From: Streptococcus urinalis 2285-97
Lineage (GTDB): Bacteria; Bacillota; Bacilli; Lactobacillales; Streptococcaceae
Assembly (NCBI RefSeq): GCF_000188055.2
Contig: NZ_AEUZ02000001.1
Location: forward strand, 419,501 to 483,500
DNA length: 64,000 nucleotides
Reading direction: 5' to 3'
Shown here: positions 28,975-39,123 of the stretch, piece by piece
How the letters are laid out: every line of letters starts with the position of its first letter
How positions within the stretch are numbered: the stretch's first letter is position 1
The notes under the pieces: generated by a model
What the model saw: only the letters and a program-made list of their open reading frames with translations
Told to the model about the DNA's origin: nothing
The model's database searches: none
Program-made: the position numbers and the translations under genes

Positions 28975-30819
28975 ATGGAATTTTCAAAAGAAACAAGACG
29001 ATTAAATCTACAAAAGATGCAAGATCGTACACTTGATCTTCTTATTATTGGAGGAGGAATTACAGGTGCGGGTGTTGCATTACAAGCAGCGGCAAGTGGA
29101 CTTGATACTGGCTTAATCGAAATGCAAGATTTTGCTGAAGGAACAAGTAGTCGCTCAACAAAATTAGTCCATGGTGGTTTACGCTACCTGAAACAATTTG
29201 ATGTTGAAGTTGTCTCTGATACCGTTTCGGAAAGAGCAGTTGTTCAACAAATTGCACCACATATTCCAAAACCAGACCCTATGTTATTACCAGTTTATGA
29301 TGAATCTGGTAGCACATTTAGTATGTTCCGACTCAAAGTTGCTATGGATCTTTATGACTTGCTAGCAGGTGTTAATAATACTCCTGCTGCTAATAAAGTC
29401 TTGTCTAAAGAAGAGGTCTTAAAACGTGAGCCAGATCTCCAAGAGAAGAATTTGCTAGGTGGCGGTGTTTATCTTGATTTTAGAAATAATGATGCTCGTT
29501 TAGTTATCGAAAACATCAAACGTGCCAATCGTGATGGTGCCTATATTGCAAGTCATGTTAAAGCTGAAGATTTTCTTTTTGATGCTACTGGGAAAATTAT
29601 AGGTGTTTTAGCAGAAGATTTGATTTCTGGTCAAAAAATTGAAATCAAGGCAAGGACTGTTATTAATACAACTGGTCCTTGGAGTGATGATATTCGTAAT
29701 TTTTCAAATAAAGGAAAGGCAATTCACCAATTACGACCAACAAAAGGTGTCCATTTAGTTGTGGATCGTCAAAAGCTTAAGGTCTCACAACCTGTTTATG
29801 TTGATACAGGACTAAATGACGGGCGTATGGTTTTCGTGTTACCACGTGAAAATAAAACTTATTTTGGAACGACTGATACTGATTACCATGGTGATTTAAA
29901 ACACCCAACAGTAACACAAGAAGATGTTGATTACTTATTAGAAATTGTTAACCGTCGTTTCCCAGAAGCACATTTGACGATTGATGATATTGAAAGCAGT
30001 TGGGCTGGTTTAAGGCCACTACTTTCAGGTAATAGTGCATCTGATTATAATGGTGGTAACAGTGGTAAATTAAGTGATGATAGTTTTGAGAATCTCATCG
30101 AAACAGTTCAAGCTTATGTAGCACATACAAAACAAAGAGAAGATGTTGAAGATGCAATCAAGCATGTTGAAGCAAGTACTTCAGAAAAAGAACTTGACCC
30201 TTCTGCTGTATCAAGAGGATCAAACTTTGAACGTGATAAAAATGGTCTTTTTACCTTAGCTGGAGGAAAAATTACAGACTATCGTAAGATGGCTGAAGGT
30301 GCCTTAATGACAGTTATTAAGGTCTTGAATGAAGAATTTGGACGTTCATTCAAACTTATCAATTCCAAAACCTATCCGGTTTCAGGTGGAGAAATTAATC
30401 CTGCAAATGTTGATTCAGAAATTGAAGCTTATGCACAACTAGGGACATTGAGTGGACTTGATATGGATGACGCTAGATATCTAGCTAATTTATATGGATC
30501 AAATGTACCAAAAGTTTATGCTTTAACAAGAAAAATCTCTGCAGCTGAGGATTTGAGTCTTTGTGAAACGCTATCATTACACTATGCAATGGATTATGAA
30601 ATGGCTTTAAGTCCAGCTGACTTCTTGTTACGTCGAACTAACCATATGTTGTTTATGCGTGACCAATTAGAAGAACTTATCGAGCCTGTGGTCAATGAAA
30701 TGGCTAAACATTTAGAGTGGACAGAAGACGAAAAGGAAAAGAAACGGACTGAACTACGCGAAACAATGAGTGATAATGATTTAGTGTCACTTAAAAAAAA
30801 GCTGATTAGGAGATTATAA
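28975..30819 (+). CDS. glpO: Alpha-glycerophosphate oxidase
   Basis: 614 residues. A FAD enzyme that oxidises glycerol-3-phosphate to dihydroxyacetone phosphate, reducing O2 to H2O2. FAD motif GGGITGAG (26-33) and RSTKLVHGGLRYL are present. The length and an insert of about 50 residues (around LLSGNSASDYNGGN to AVSRGSNF) distinguish the soluble lactic-acid-bacterial oxidase from quinone-linked GlpD. Between glpK and glpF in one operon. Confidence 0.95.
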   Translation: MEFSKETRRLNLQKMQDRTLDLLIIGGGITGAGVALQAAASGLDTGLIEMQDFAEGTSSRSTKLVHGGLRYLKQFDVEVVSDTVSERAVVQQIAPHIPKPDPMLLPVYDESGSTFSMFRLKVAMDLYDLLAGVNNTPAANKVLSKEEVLKREPDLQEKNLLGGGVYLDFRNNDARLVIENIKRANRDGAYIASHVKAEDFLFDATGKIIGVLAEDLISGQKIEIKARTVINTTGPWSDDIRNFSNKGKAIHQLRPTKGVHLVVDRQKLKVSQPVYVDTGLNDGRMVFVLPRENKTYFGTTDTDYHGDLKHPTVTQEDVDYLLEIVNRRFPEAHLTIDDIESSWAGLRPLLSGNSASDYNGGNSGKLSDDSFENLIETVQAYVAHTKQREDVEDAIKHVEASTSEKELDPSAVSRGSNFERDKNGLFTLAGGKITDYRKMAEGALMTVIKVLNEEFGRSFKLINSKTYPVSGGEINPANVDSEIEAYAQLGTLSGLDMDDARYLANLYGSNVPKVYALTRKISAAEDLSLCETLSLHYAMDYEMALSPADFLLRRTNHMLFMRDQLEELIEPVVNEMAKHLEWTEDEKEKKRTELRETMSDNDLVSLKKKLIRRL

Positions 30820-31520
30820 TGGATATTTTCGGAGAATTTATTGGAACAGTCATTTTAGTATTACTTGGGAATGGCGTAGTAGCTGGGGTTGTTCTACCTA
30901 AAACAAAAAATCATGATGCCGGTTGGATTGTCATTGCGACTGGATGGGGCTTAGCAGTTGCATTAGCGGTTTTTGCATCAGGACACATTTCACCTGCACA
31001 TTTAAATCCAGCAGTCAGTTTGGCATTCGCATTACAGGGGACAATTTCATGGGGTACAGCAATTCTTTATATGATTGCACAAGTATTAGGTGCAATGTTG
31101 GGGTCATTATTAGTTTACCTACAATTTAAACCACATTATGATGCTGCTGAAAATCCTGCTGATATATTGGGAACCTTTGCAACAGGTCCAGCTATTAGAA
31201 ATACAACTTCTAACTTAATTAGTGAAATTTTGGGAACCTTTGTCCTCGTCATTGTTATCTTATCATTTGGGCTATACCATATGCCTGATGGCATTGGTAC
31301 GCTTAGTGTAGGAGCACTTGTTTTTGGGATTGGACTTTCACTAGGTGGTACAACAGGTTATGCCATTAATCCTGCACGTGACTTTGGACCCCGTTTATTA
31401 CACGCCTTATTACCTATTAAGCAAAAAGGTGATTCTGATTGGTCTTATTCATGGATTCCAATTGTTGGACCATTTATTGGCGCTGTATTGGCAGTTATTC
31501 TATTTAACATCATGTCTTAA
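30819..31520 (+). CDS. glpF: Glycerol uptake facilitator (aquaglyceroporin)
   Basis: 233 residues, six membrane helices. The two half-helix selectivity motifs are NPAVS (about 63-67) and NPARD (about 185-189). The Asp after the second NPA marks a glycerol channel rather than a water-only channel. Its ATG overlaps the glpO TAA by one base. Completes the glycerol uptake, phosphorylation and oxidation set. Confidence 0.95.
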   Translation: MDIFGEFIGTVILVLLGNGVVAGVVLPKTKNHDAGWIVIATGWGLAVALAVFASGHISPAHLNPAVSLAFALQGTISWGTAILYMIAQVLGAMLGSLLVYLQFKPHYDAAENPADILGTFATGPAIRNTTSNLISEILGTFVLVIVILSFGLYHMPDGIGTLSVGALVFGIGLSLGGTTGYAINPARDFGPRLLHALLPIKQKGDSDWSYSWIPIVGPFIGAVLAVILFNIMS

Positions 31521-31546
31521 TACTTACAATTTTGGTTACTTCTAAT

Positions 31547-31572
31547 AAGGTTCAATTATTAATTGGACCTTA
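31547..31572 (+). terminator. Likely terminator of the glp operon
   Basis: AAGGTTCAATT-ATT-AATTGGACCTT is an 11-pair stem with one G-U pair; the T tract after it is imperfect (ATTTAAACGTTTT). Confidence 0.65.
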
Positions 31573-31610
31573 TTTAAACGTTTTCAATAATAAAAGAAAA
31601 TTGATATAAT
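31573..31610 (+). promoter_or_regulatory. Promoter of the broken flavoprotein gene with cre-like site
   Basis: Extended -10 TGATATAAT (31602-31610). TTTAAACGTTTTCA (31573-31586) is a cre-like palindrome covering the -35 region. The ATG at 31618 is seven bases after the -10, so the transcript should be leaderless; no ribosome site is present. Confidence 0.6.
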
Positions 31611-31617
31611 TTTTATG

Positions 31618-32954
31618 ATGAAAAAAGAATTAAAAACAACGTATTTAATATTAGGAGCTTCATTTGCTGGATTTTCATGTGCTAGTAAATTGAAAGAGAT
31701 TGAACCTAACTGTGAATTATTAATTGTTGATAAGAATAGTCAAATCTGTTATTTACCAAATGGTTTAAATTATTATTATCGTCATCAATTAGATGATTTG
31801 GAACAAGCAATAGGAACTTTAAAGTCTGATTACTTAGATAAAGATGACTTTTTGGAAGCTACTGCGGAAAAGATTTTACCAGAAGAAAAAAGTGTTATCG
31901 TCAGAAAAAATGATGGCGAGATTCTTACTATTTATTATAACTATTTGATTTGTGCTATGGGGGCTAGTGCGGATTCTTTATATATTAAAGGGACGGATTT
32001 TAAAAAAGTTGTGACCACAAAATACTATCAAAATAGTCAAGTAGCTAAGAAATATCTATCCGATGCAAAACGAATTCTTATCGTAGGTGGAGGACCGATT
32101 GGGTTGGATATGGCATATAGTTTAACTCTTCAAAAAAAGAAGTTACCTTAGTTGAAGCTATGGATAGGCTTGATTATAGACAATTTGATAGCGCTATGCT
32201 TAATCCTTTAGAAGCAGCAATTGCTGAAACTTCTGTAACTCTCATTAGAAATGAACGTGTTGAAGAGATAAAAGAATGTCAATCAGGGATTAGAGCCATT
32301 ACAAAATCACAGAGAATCATAGAAGCAGATGTCGTTTTGTTAGCTGTTAATTTTAGACCCAATAGTCATTTATTGGATGGTATTTGTGAAAAACATTCTG
32401 ATTTGACGATTAAGGTCAATCAGAACATGCAAACTAGTCAATCAACTATTTATGCAATCGGAGATTTAGTTAGTTGTCCAATGTTTAGTTTAGATGAAAA
32501 TTATTATGCTCCATTAATTAATCATGTCATTAGGACTGGTCAAAAAGTTGCTTATCATTTTTTAGGAGTTAAAACACCTCCCTTGAGAACGACTAAGGTT
32601 ATGGGAAGTCATCATTTTGGTTTTTATCGTTCTAGTATAGGATTAACTGAAGAAGAAGCTAGTTTATACCAGGATACAATTAGCTATGTCTATCGTAATC
32701 TAGAAAAAGGAAATATATTCTGCCTTAAACTCATTGCAAGCAAGAAAGAAGGGAAACTTTTGCGGGCTCAGATCCTTTCAAAGGAAACTAATTTGATGCT
32801 TGCTAATCAATTGTCACAGGCAATAAGTTATTCTTTAACAGATCAAGATTTAGCTTTCCAAGATTTTATTTATTCAAAAGGGAATGCAGATATGGCCGAC
32901 TACCTTCATAAAGCGTCACTTAAGTTATTTGAAAAGAGGCATGGTCTATGTTAG
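31618..32954 (+). pseudogene. FAD/NAD(P)-dependent disulfide-reductase-family protein (NADH-oxidase-like), frameshifted in an A7 tract
   Basis: Two frames form one protein of about 445 residues. The first (to 32151) holds the FAD motif LGASFAGFSCA and the NAD motif IVGGGPIGLDMAYSL; the second (from about 32140 to 32954) continues with VTLVEAMDRLDY and the conserved IYAIGDL FAD segment. The break is at an A7 run (32132-32138) in CAA AAA AAG AAG; one more A, or a -1 slip on A AAA AAG, restores QKKEVTLVEA. The position of the redox cysteine of NADH oxidases (SFLSCG) reads YLPNG, with a Cys three residues earlier, so the classic Cys-sulfenic chemistry may be absent. Probably inactive or expressed weakly through slippage. 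Next to glp genes, it may have served NADH reoxidation. Confidence 0.85.
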
Positions 32955-34429
32955 TTGAAAAATTGATGGACAAAGAAAGACGATGTCAATTTCGGATTTT
33001 GTATCTGATGCAAGATCATTTTGGAGCATATGCTATTAGAGATTTGACAGAAGAATTACAACTTTCAAAAGTAACCTTACTAAAATACATTGATCGCTTA
33101 AATACAGATTTTGAAAATGAAGATTTTGATATTCAGATTGAACTAAAAAATGAAGAAGCACTCTTAATAAATCAAAATCAGATGGCTTGTCAAAAAATTG
33201 TCAAATTCTTTTTAAAAGATTCTATTCCTTACCAAATTATCATACGACTTTTTAGTGAAAAACAATTTAGTATCTATGAATTATCACAAGAATTACTTGT
33301 TAGTGAGGCGACACTAAATAGACATTTGGCTCATTTAAATAAGCTTTTAACTGAATTTAAGATTGGAATTTCTAAGGGTAAGCAGGTTGGCAGTGAGTTA
33401 CAATGGCGATATTTTTATTTTGAGTTATTTCAATTAACCATGACTTTTTCAGAAAAGCGTCAATTGAGAAATGAGATGAATCAATCCTCATTTGAGGAGA
33501 TGATTGAAAGACTTTGTGGTGAAAAATTATCAGAAACAAAATTATCAAAGTTAAATTTATGGTTTTATATCTGTCAAAAAAGACTTTTTTTCTTTAATCA
33601 TCGAAATAGGCCTCAAGAAAAGGAACTCCTAGCATTAGATATTAATGTTTTTTATCAAAGGTTAATAAGAGCTTTGCTTCATTATTTTAATCGATATGCT
33701 ATTGAGTTTGACCAAAGTGAAGTTTATGCTTTGTTTGCTTTTTTAATGAGCCAATCAGTCCTTCCAATTCAGACAACTCAATACATTTTGGGATTTGGAG
33801 GAATTATTGCTGATAATATAACAGAAAGTTTATGGTTAATAGACCAAACTCATTTAGTTGGAGATAATCATCGTGAACTTTTAATCTATGGGTTAAGTCA
33901 GTTTTTTTGTCAATTCACTTTCTTTGAGGGAATTATTTTAAGCAATTATCAATTTGAAAATTCAATTAAACTTGTGGATAACTCTAAAAATAAAGAGATT
34001 ATTTCAATTACATTGAGTCGATTATTGCATCTTGCTGAAAAAGGCCATTTTCAGAATAATGATACGGTAAAATATCAAAGGTGTCAGTTATTAGAATTAC
34101 TACTTTTTTCAATGGCTAAAAGCTTTAAGACAGTTCAAATAGCTATTGATTTTGATGATGACATCGTTGCTTACTTTATCCTTGAAAAAAAATTAGAATC
34201 CATTATCAAAAATAATCGCTATATCCATTTTCAAATGTTTAGCACTGAAAAAAAGTATGATGGAATCATTAGTTTTGAAAAACGTGATATTTATGGACAT
34301 ACGCCTTTTATTCAAGTTAACAAAGAAACAAGTATGCAAGAATTAGTAAGAATTGAAATGTTTGTGACAGAACTATTTGAAAAGTTAAAAGTTAATCAAA
34401 AGCAGGAAAGACAAATCAACTATACCTAG
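32948..34429 (+). CDS. RofA/Mga-family virulence-type transcriptional regulator
   Basis: 493 residues. Two N-terminal winged-helix modules: the first YAIRDLTEELQLSKVTLLKYIDRL (about 27-50; ends YAIRDLTEEL...LKYIDRL), the second FSIYELSQELLVSEATLNRHLAHL (about 105-128). The middle resembles the Mga/PRD-like domain, and the C-terminal part the EIIB-like domain of PTS-controlled Mga proteins. The length matches RofA/Nra-like (RALP) regulators (about 490-500). The start at 32948 overlaps the flavoprotein pseudogene by 7 bases, implying coupling to that gene, so the frameshift there could affect its expression. Target genes are not obvious; adhesin or sugar genes elsewhere are typical. Confidence 0.85.
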   Translation: MLVEKLMDKERRCQFRILYLMQDHFGAYAIRDLTEELQLSKVTLLKYIDRLNTDFENEDFDIQIELKNEEALLINQNQMACQKIVKFFLKDSIPYQIIIRLFSEKQFSIYELSQELLVSEATLNRHLAHLNKLLTEFKIGISKGKQVGSELQWRYFYFELFQLTMTFSEKRQLRNEMNQSSFEEMIERLCGEKLSETKLSKLNLWFYICQKRLFFFNHRNRPQEKELLALDINVFYQRLIRALLHYFNRYAIEFDQSEVYALFAFLMSQSVLPIQTTQYILGFGGIIADNITESLWLIDQTHLVGDNHRELLIYGLSQFFCQFTFFEGIILSNYQFENSIKLVDNSKNKEIISITLSRLLHLAEKGHFQNNDTVKYQRCQLLELLLFSMAKSFKTVQIAIDFDDDIVAYFILEKKLESIIKNNRYIHFQMFSTEKKYDGIISFEKRDIYGHTPFIQVNKETSMQELVRIEMFVTELFEKLKVNQKQERQINYT

Positions 34430-34560
34430 CTAGTCTATAATTGAACACTTTCATGTGTAATACTTGGTCTTTTTAATTTTGAATGAGGTTACTATAATAT
34501 TATTCGAAAAGACTTTTTAAAATTTAAAAGTTTAGTTATTTTATAACAAAGGAGCATAAA

Positions 34561-35205
34561 ATGAAATTTTTCTTAGACACAGCCAATGTTGATGCCATCA
34601 AGGAAATCAATCAATTAGGAGTTGTTGATGGTGTTACCACAAACCCAAGTATCATCGCACGAGAAGGACGTGACTTTGAACAAGTCATTAAAGAAATCTG
34701 TCAAATCATAGATGGACCAGTCAGTGCAGAAGTAACAGGCTTAAAAGCCGAAGAAATGGTAGAAGAAGCAAGAACTATTTCAAAATGGGCACCAAATGTT
34801 GTTGTTAAAATTCCAATGACAACAGAAGGTCTAAAAGCCACACATCAATTATCATCAGAAGGGATTAAGACCAATGTCACATTGATTTTCAGTGTTTCTC
34901 AAGGCTTGATGGCAATGAAAGCAGGAGCCACTTATATCAGCCCATTTATAGGTCGTTTAGAAGATATTAGTGCCGATCCTTACCAATTGATAGCTGATTT
35001 ACGTGAGATCATAGATACCTATGGTTACCAATCAGAAATTATTTCCGCAAGTATCAGAAGTCGCAGTCACGTAGAAGAAGTGGCAAAATTAGGGTCACAC
35101 ATTGCGACTATTCCAGATAGCCTATTTTCAAAGATGACCGAACACCCATTAACAACAAATGGTATTAAGACCTTTATGGATGATTGGGCTTCTTTCAAAA
35201 AATAA
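34561..35205 (+). CDS. Fructose-6-phosphate aldolase / TalC-type small transaldolase
   Basis: 214 residues, matching the short FSA/TalC class rather than TalA/B (about 320). [15 protein letters not shown] opening, GVTTNPSI, the Schiff-base lysine in VVVKIPMT (about Lys86) and [10 protein letters not shown] are visible. It is close to tkt, so a role in the non-oxidative pentose phosphate pathway or in formation of fructose-6-phosphate from dihydroxyacetone is likely. Assay needed to distinguish transaldolase from FSA. ATG at 34561 after AAAGGAG. Confidence 0.88.
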   Translation: MKFFLDTANVDAIKEINQLGVVDGVTTNPSIIAREGRDFEQVIKEICQIIDGPVSAEVTGLKAEEMVEEARTISKWAPNVVVKIPMTTEGLKATHQLSSEGIKTNVTLIFSVSQGLMAMKAGATYISPFIGRLEDISADPYQLIADLREIIDTYGYQSEIISASIRSRSHVEEVAKLGSHIATIPDSLFSKMTEHPLTTNGIKTFMDDWASFKK

Positions 35206-35207
35206 TA

Positions 35208-35239
35208 AGAGAACCTAGTTTTTGGGGCTAGGTTTTCTA
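35208..35239 (+). terminator. Weak terminator after the transaldolase-like gene
   Basis: AGAACCTAG...CTAGGTTTTCT, loop TTTTTGGGG, short T tract. Confidence 0.55.
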
Positions 35240-35307
35240 TATTAATTAAAGATAAGATTTTCATTCAGAAATCATACTGTGAATTCTGTAAAAAAAAAGT
35301 TAATTTA

Positions 35308-35337
35308 TGTTACAATAGAAAACAGAAAACGTTTAAT
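35308..35337 (+). promoter_or_regulatory. tkt promoter and cre-like site
   Basis: Extended -10 TGTTACAAT (35308-35316). AGAAAACGTTTAAT (35324-35337) resembles a cre site, 11 of 14 positions, directly at and after the start point. Confidence 0.55.
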
Positions 35338-35366
35338 TTTACTTGTTATAACAGAAAGGTAAGAAC

Positions 35367-37352
35367 ATGACATTTGATAGTGTAGATCAATTAGCTGTAA
35401 ACACCATCCGTACCTTATCCATGGATGCTATCCAAGCAGCCAACTCAGGCCATCCAGGCTTACCAATGGGAGCTGCTCCTATGGCCTATGTGCTATGGAA
35501 CCACTACATGACCATCAATCCCAAAACCAGTCGCCAATGGAGTAACCGCGACCGCTTTGTTTTATCAGCTGGGCATGGTAGTGCCATGCTTTATAGCTTG
35601 CTTCACTTAGCTGGTTATGATTTAAGTATTGAGGACTTAAAACAATTCCGTCAATGGGGTTCAAAAACACCAGGTCACCCAGAAGTGAACCATACTGATG
35701 GCGTTGAAGCCACAACAGGCCCACTCGGACAAGGGATTGCCAATGCCGTTGGTTTAGCCATGGCAGAAGCTCATCTCGCAGCGACTTATAATAAACCTGA
35801 TTTTCCAATTGTCGATCATTTCACCTATGCTATCAATGGTGATGGTGACTTAATGGAAGGTGTCAGTCAAGAAGCAGCCAGCCTTGCTGGTCATTTGAAA
35901 TTAGGGAAATTGATTCTCTTATACGATTCAAATGATATCTCACTCGATGGTCCAACCAGTATGGCCTTCACAGAAGATGTTAAAGGTCGTTTTGAAGCCT
36001 ATGGTTGGCAACATCTTTTAGTAGAGGATGGCAATGATTTAGACGCTATTGCCAAAGCCATTGAAGCAGCCCAAGCTGAAACTCAAAAACCAAGTATTAT
36101 TGAAGTGAAGACCATCATTGGTTATGGTGCGGAAAAACAAGGTACTTCGGCGGTTCATGGTGCACCACTAGGTGCAGAAGGTATTGCTTATGCCAAGAAA
36201 GCCTATGGCTGGGATTATGAAGCCTTTAGTGTGCCAGAAGAAGTTGCTAGTCGTTTCCAAGAAGGACTTCAAGCACGCGGTGAAGCAGCTCAAGCTAAAT
36301 GGCAAGACTTGTTTGCGGCTTATAAAGCAGCTTATCCAGAGTTAGCGGCAACTTATGAAAAAGCATTTGCCAATGAAGCAGTTGAAGTTGAATTAACCGC
36401 ACATGATTTGGGCACAGCCGTAGCCAGTCGTGTGTCAAGCCAACAAGCCATTCAAGAAATTTCTGCGCAAGTTCCACAATTTTGGGGAGGATCGGCAGAT
36501 TTATCAGCGTCAAATAATACGATGGTAAAAGCTGAGACGGATTTCCAACCGGGTCACTATGAAGGACGTAATATCTGGTTTGGTGTACGGGAATTTGCCA
36601 TGGCAGCAGCGATGAATGGGATTGCCCTTCATGGTGGCTTACGTGTTTATGGTGGTACTTTCTTTGTCTTTTCAAATTACCTTTTACCAGCCGTTCGTAT
36701 GGCAGCACTACAAAATTTACCAACTGTTTATGTGATGACGCATGACTCAATAGCTGTCGGCGAAGATGGTCCAACGCATGAGCCAATCGAACATTTGGCT
36801 TCTGTTCGTTCTATGCCAAACTTAACGGTTATTCGCCCAGCAGATGGTAATGAAACGAATGCAGCATGGCAACAAGCTTTAGCTGAAACCACTAAACCAA
36901 CGATGTTAGTCTTAACCCGCCAAAATCTTCCAGTATTAGAAGGAACACAAGCTTTAGCTAAAGAAGGTGTTGGTAAGGGAGCTTACATCTTGTCAGAGGC
37001 GAAAGGAGACTTGGATGGGATTCTTATCGCGACAGGTTCAGAAGTGGCTTTAGCTATGGCAACACAAGCTGCTTTGGCTGAGGAAGGAACACATGTTCGT
37101 GTGGTTTCAATGCCATCTCAAAATCTTTTTGATGCACAATCAACAGCTTATCAAGAGAGTGTCTTACCGTCTCATATTACGAAACGTATGGCCATCGAAG
37201 CAGCATCAAGCTTTGGATGGGCAAAATATGTTGGCTTAAGTGGTAGAACATTGACCATTGATAGATGGGGCGCATCAGCACCAGGAAATCGTATTTTTGA
37301 AGAATATGGCTTTACGGTTGAGAATGCCAAAGCTATTTATCACAGTTTATAA
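35367..37352 (+). CDS. tkt: Transketolase
   Basis: 661 residues, thiamine-diphosphate enzyme of the pentose phosphate pathway. Signatures: SGHPGLPMG (about 26-34), the ThDP-binding [13 protein letters not shown]...YDSNDIS (about 155-190), the pyrimidine-binding [18 protein letters not shown] and [16 protein letters not shown]. Codon use is richer in GC than in the neighbours, as expected for a highly expressed gene. Its own promoter and a cre-like site precede it. Confidence 0.97.
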   Translation: MTFDSVDQLAVNTIRTLSMDAIQAANSGHPGLPMGAAPMAYVLWNHYMTINPKTSRQWSNRDRFVLSAGHGSAMLYSLLHLAGYDLSIEDLKQFRQWGSKTPGHPEVNHTDGVEATTGPLGQGIANAVGLAMAEAHLAATYNKPDFPIVDHFTYAINGDGDLMEGVSQEAASLAGHLKLGKLILLYDSNDISLDGPTSMAFTEDVKGRFEAYGWQHLLVEDGNDLDAIAKAIEAAQAETQKPSIIEVKTIIGYGAEKQGTSAVHGAPLGAEGIAYAKKAYGWDYEAFSVPEEVASRFQEGLQARGEAAQAKWQDLFAAYKAAYPELAATYEKAFANEAVEVELTAHDLGTAVASRVSSQQAIQEISAQVPQFWGGSADLSASNNTMVKAETDFQPGHYEGRNIWFGVREFAMAAAMNGIALHGGLRVYGGTFFVFSNYLLPAVRMAALQNLPTVYVMTHDSIAVGEDGPTHEPIEHLASVRSMPNLTVIRPADGNETNAAWQQALAETTKPTMLVLTRQNLPVLEGTQALAKEGVGKGAYILSEAKGDLDGILIATGSEVALAMATQAALAEEGTHVRVVSMPSQNLFDAQSTAYQESVLPSHITKRMAIEAASSFGWAKYVGLSGRTLTIDRWGASAPGNRIFEEYGFTVENAKAIYHSL

Positions 37353-37353
37353 A

Positions 37354-37397
37354 AAGAAAAAGTATCTAGTTTATGACTAGATACTTTTTTAGTGGAG
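37354..37397. repeat. 44-bp exact repeat, copy 2
   Basis: Identical to 2312-2355. The TTAGTGGAG end of this copy supplies the stop codon and the last two residues (Leu-His) of the minus-strand DUF554 gene. Confidence 0.9.
37357..37391. terminator. Terminator after tkt (in 44-bp repeat copy 2)
   Basis: Same 13-bp stem as at 2315-2348. It also lies at the 3' end of the converging DUF554 gene. Confidence 0.9.
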
Positions 37398-38120
37398 GAG
37401 TGGGATAATAAAATGTACCCAAATCCAAGACAAAGGCATAACGATGACCATGGAAGGAATCATCTCGGCAATTGGAAAATTTTTTAATCTAATCATTCGA
37501 AAACCTGTTGCCAACATTAAAAAACCACCACAGGCTTTAAAATCAGCAAGCATAGTTGGACTTGTCAGAGGTATAATGAGTTTAGACAGATAAAATAAAC
37601 TTGCAAAAATAATAAATTGTGGAATTGCAACAAAGGAGACAACATATCCTAACTGACATGCAAAAATAGCTGCCGTGAAAAAATCAAGAATAGACTTTGA
37701 GATCAATATCGTCGCATTTCCTGATATACCAGCATCTAATAAACCATAAATACCAGTACCACTGGCACAAAACAATACAATAACGGTTAATAAATTAGCT
37801 AAATAAGCTTCGTGTGCTAGATTGTGATCTTCATTTGGAAAAACTTTAGAGACCCCTTTTTGCATAAGTAAGCCACCTTCATTTATCCATCGACCAAGGT
37901 GTAAAGCCATCCCAATGCTTGAGCCAAGAACTAAAGCGAAAATAACTGCTGGCATATTAGTCATTAATTGAATGGAAGTTATTCCCATCCCCATAGAACA
38001 CAGACCAAATACAAGATTTATTTCTTCTTTATAATTGTCAGATAAATGATGTCCTAAGAGAGCCACTAGAATACCACCAAAAATAATAGCAAATGAATTA
38101 ATAATGACACCAGTTGGCAT
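37389..38120 (-). CDS. DUF554-family membrane protein
   Basis: 243 residues with about seven membrane helices. The start MPTGVIINSFAIIFGGILVALLG is typical of the DUF554/YdfK family (PTGTxxNxxxIxxGxxxG), as is GSSIGMALHLGRWI. Function is unknown; some relatives are called possible membrane transporters. ATG at 38120 after AAGGAG on the minus strand. Its 3' end runs into the repeat element downstream of tkt. Confidence 0.85.
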   Translation of the reverse strand: MPTGVIINSFAIIFGGILVALLGHHLSDNYKEEINLVFGLCSMGMGITSIQLMTNMPAVIFALVLGSSIGMALHLGRWINEGGLLMQKGVSKVFPNEDHNLAHEAYLANLLTVIVLFCASGTGIYGLLDAGISGNATILISKSILDFFTAAIFACQLGYVVSFVAIPQFIIFASLFYLSKLIIPLTSPTMLADFKACGGFLMLATGFRMIRLKNFPIAEMIPSMVIVMPLSWIWVHFIIPLLH

Positions 38121-38313
38121 GAAAAAACTCCTTTTTAAGACAAACTATAGGTAGTTTAACATAGTAAAATGAGTTGTCAATCATTTGTACTTTGAGAATT
38201 ATAGATAATAAATAGTATTTGGATTATCTGAATAGAGTATCTTAAGATAAAATAAGATCCTTTTATTACTAAATTCTCACCATTGTTAAATTTATGATAA
38301 CATTATAATATTG

Positions 38314-38342
38314 TTGACAATTATTTTAGAAAACGTTAACAT
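38314..38342 (+). promoter_or_regulatory. Promoter and cre-like site of the broken ABC transporter operon
   Basis: TTGACA (38314-38319), 17 bases, TAACAT (38337-38342). AGAAAACGTTAACA (38328-38341) matches cre at 13 of 14 positions and overlaps the -10. Confidence 0.65.
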
Positions 38343-38382
38343 GACATAAAAAGTGTTTAATACATGATGTTAGGAGAACAAT

Positions 38383-39123
38383 ATGATTACATTTAAGGAA
38401 ATTAAAAAAAGTTATGGTCAAAAAAATGCATTAAAAAATCTTAATCTAACTATTAATGATGGTGAAATTTTTGGTCTAATTGGACATAATGGAGCAGGAA
38501 AAACGACAACTATTAGTATTTTGACATCTATTATTGATCCAACCAGTGGTCAGGTTTTTGTTGATGATGACTTATTAAAAGAAAATAGAGATAGGATCAA
38601 ACGTAAGATAGGCTATGTTCCTGATTCACCTGATATCTTTTTAAATCTAACTGCAAATGAATATTGGCATTTTTTAGCCAACCTCTATGAGGTATCAGAT
38701 GAACAAACTGAAAGTAGAATTAAAGAATTAAGTGAACTTTTTGATATCGATCAAGAAATTGATAATCCTATTTAAAGTTTCTCACATGGAATGAGACAAA
38801 AAGTTATTGTTATTGGTGCCTTAATTTCAAATCCAGATATATGGATATTAGATGAACCCTTAACAGGTCTAGATCCACAAGCATCCTTTGACTTAAAAGA
38901 AATGATGAAAAAACATGCACAAGAGGGAAAAACAGTGTTATTTTCAACACATGTTTTATCTGTAGCCGAAGAATTATGTGATCGTATTGGGATTTTAAAA
39001 AAAGGGGAATTAATATTTGTTGGTACATTAGATGAGCTAAGAGAAAAACACCCAGAGCAAACATTAGAATCAATTTACCTTGCTTTAGCAGGACGCAACT
39101 CTAAAGAAGAGGAGGAAGGCTAA
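38383..39123 (+). pseudogene. ABC transporter ATP-binding protein, broken by an in-frame stop
   Basis: A 246-codon ABC ATPase frame with TAA at 38773-38775 (codon 131), just before the family signature. Walker A GHNGAGKTTT (about 35-44) is in the first part; the signature SFSHGMRQK and Walker B IWILDEPLTGLD are in the second part, in the same frame. Without the stop this would be a normal drug/multidrug-type (ABC-2) ATPase. The truncated product lacks the signature and Walker B, so it cannot hydrolyse ATP. The partner permease gene, overlapping by one base, is broken independently. Confidence 0.9.

Noticed and set aside
35515..36786. Minus-strand frames within tkt
   Set aside because: tkt is a strongly conserved full-length gene; the opposite frames are codon-bias shadows without start signals.
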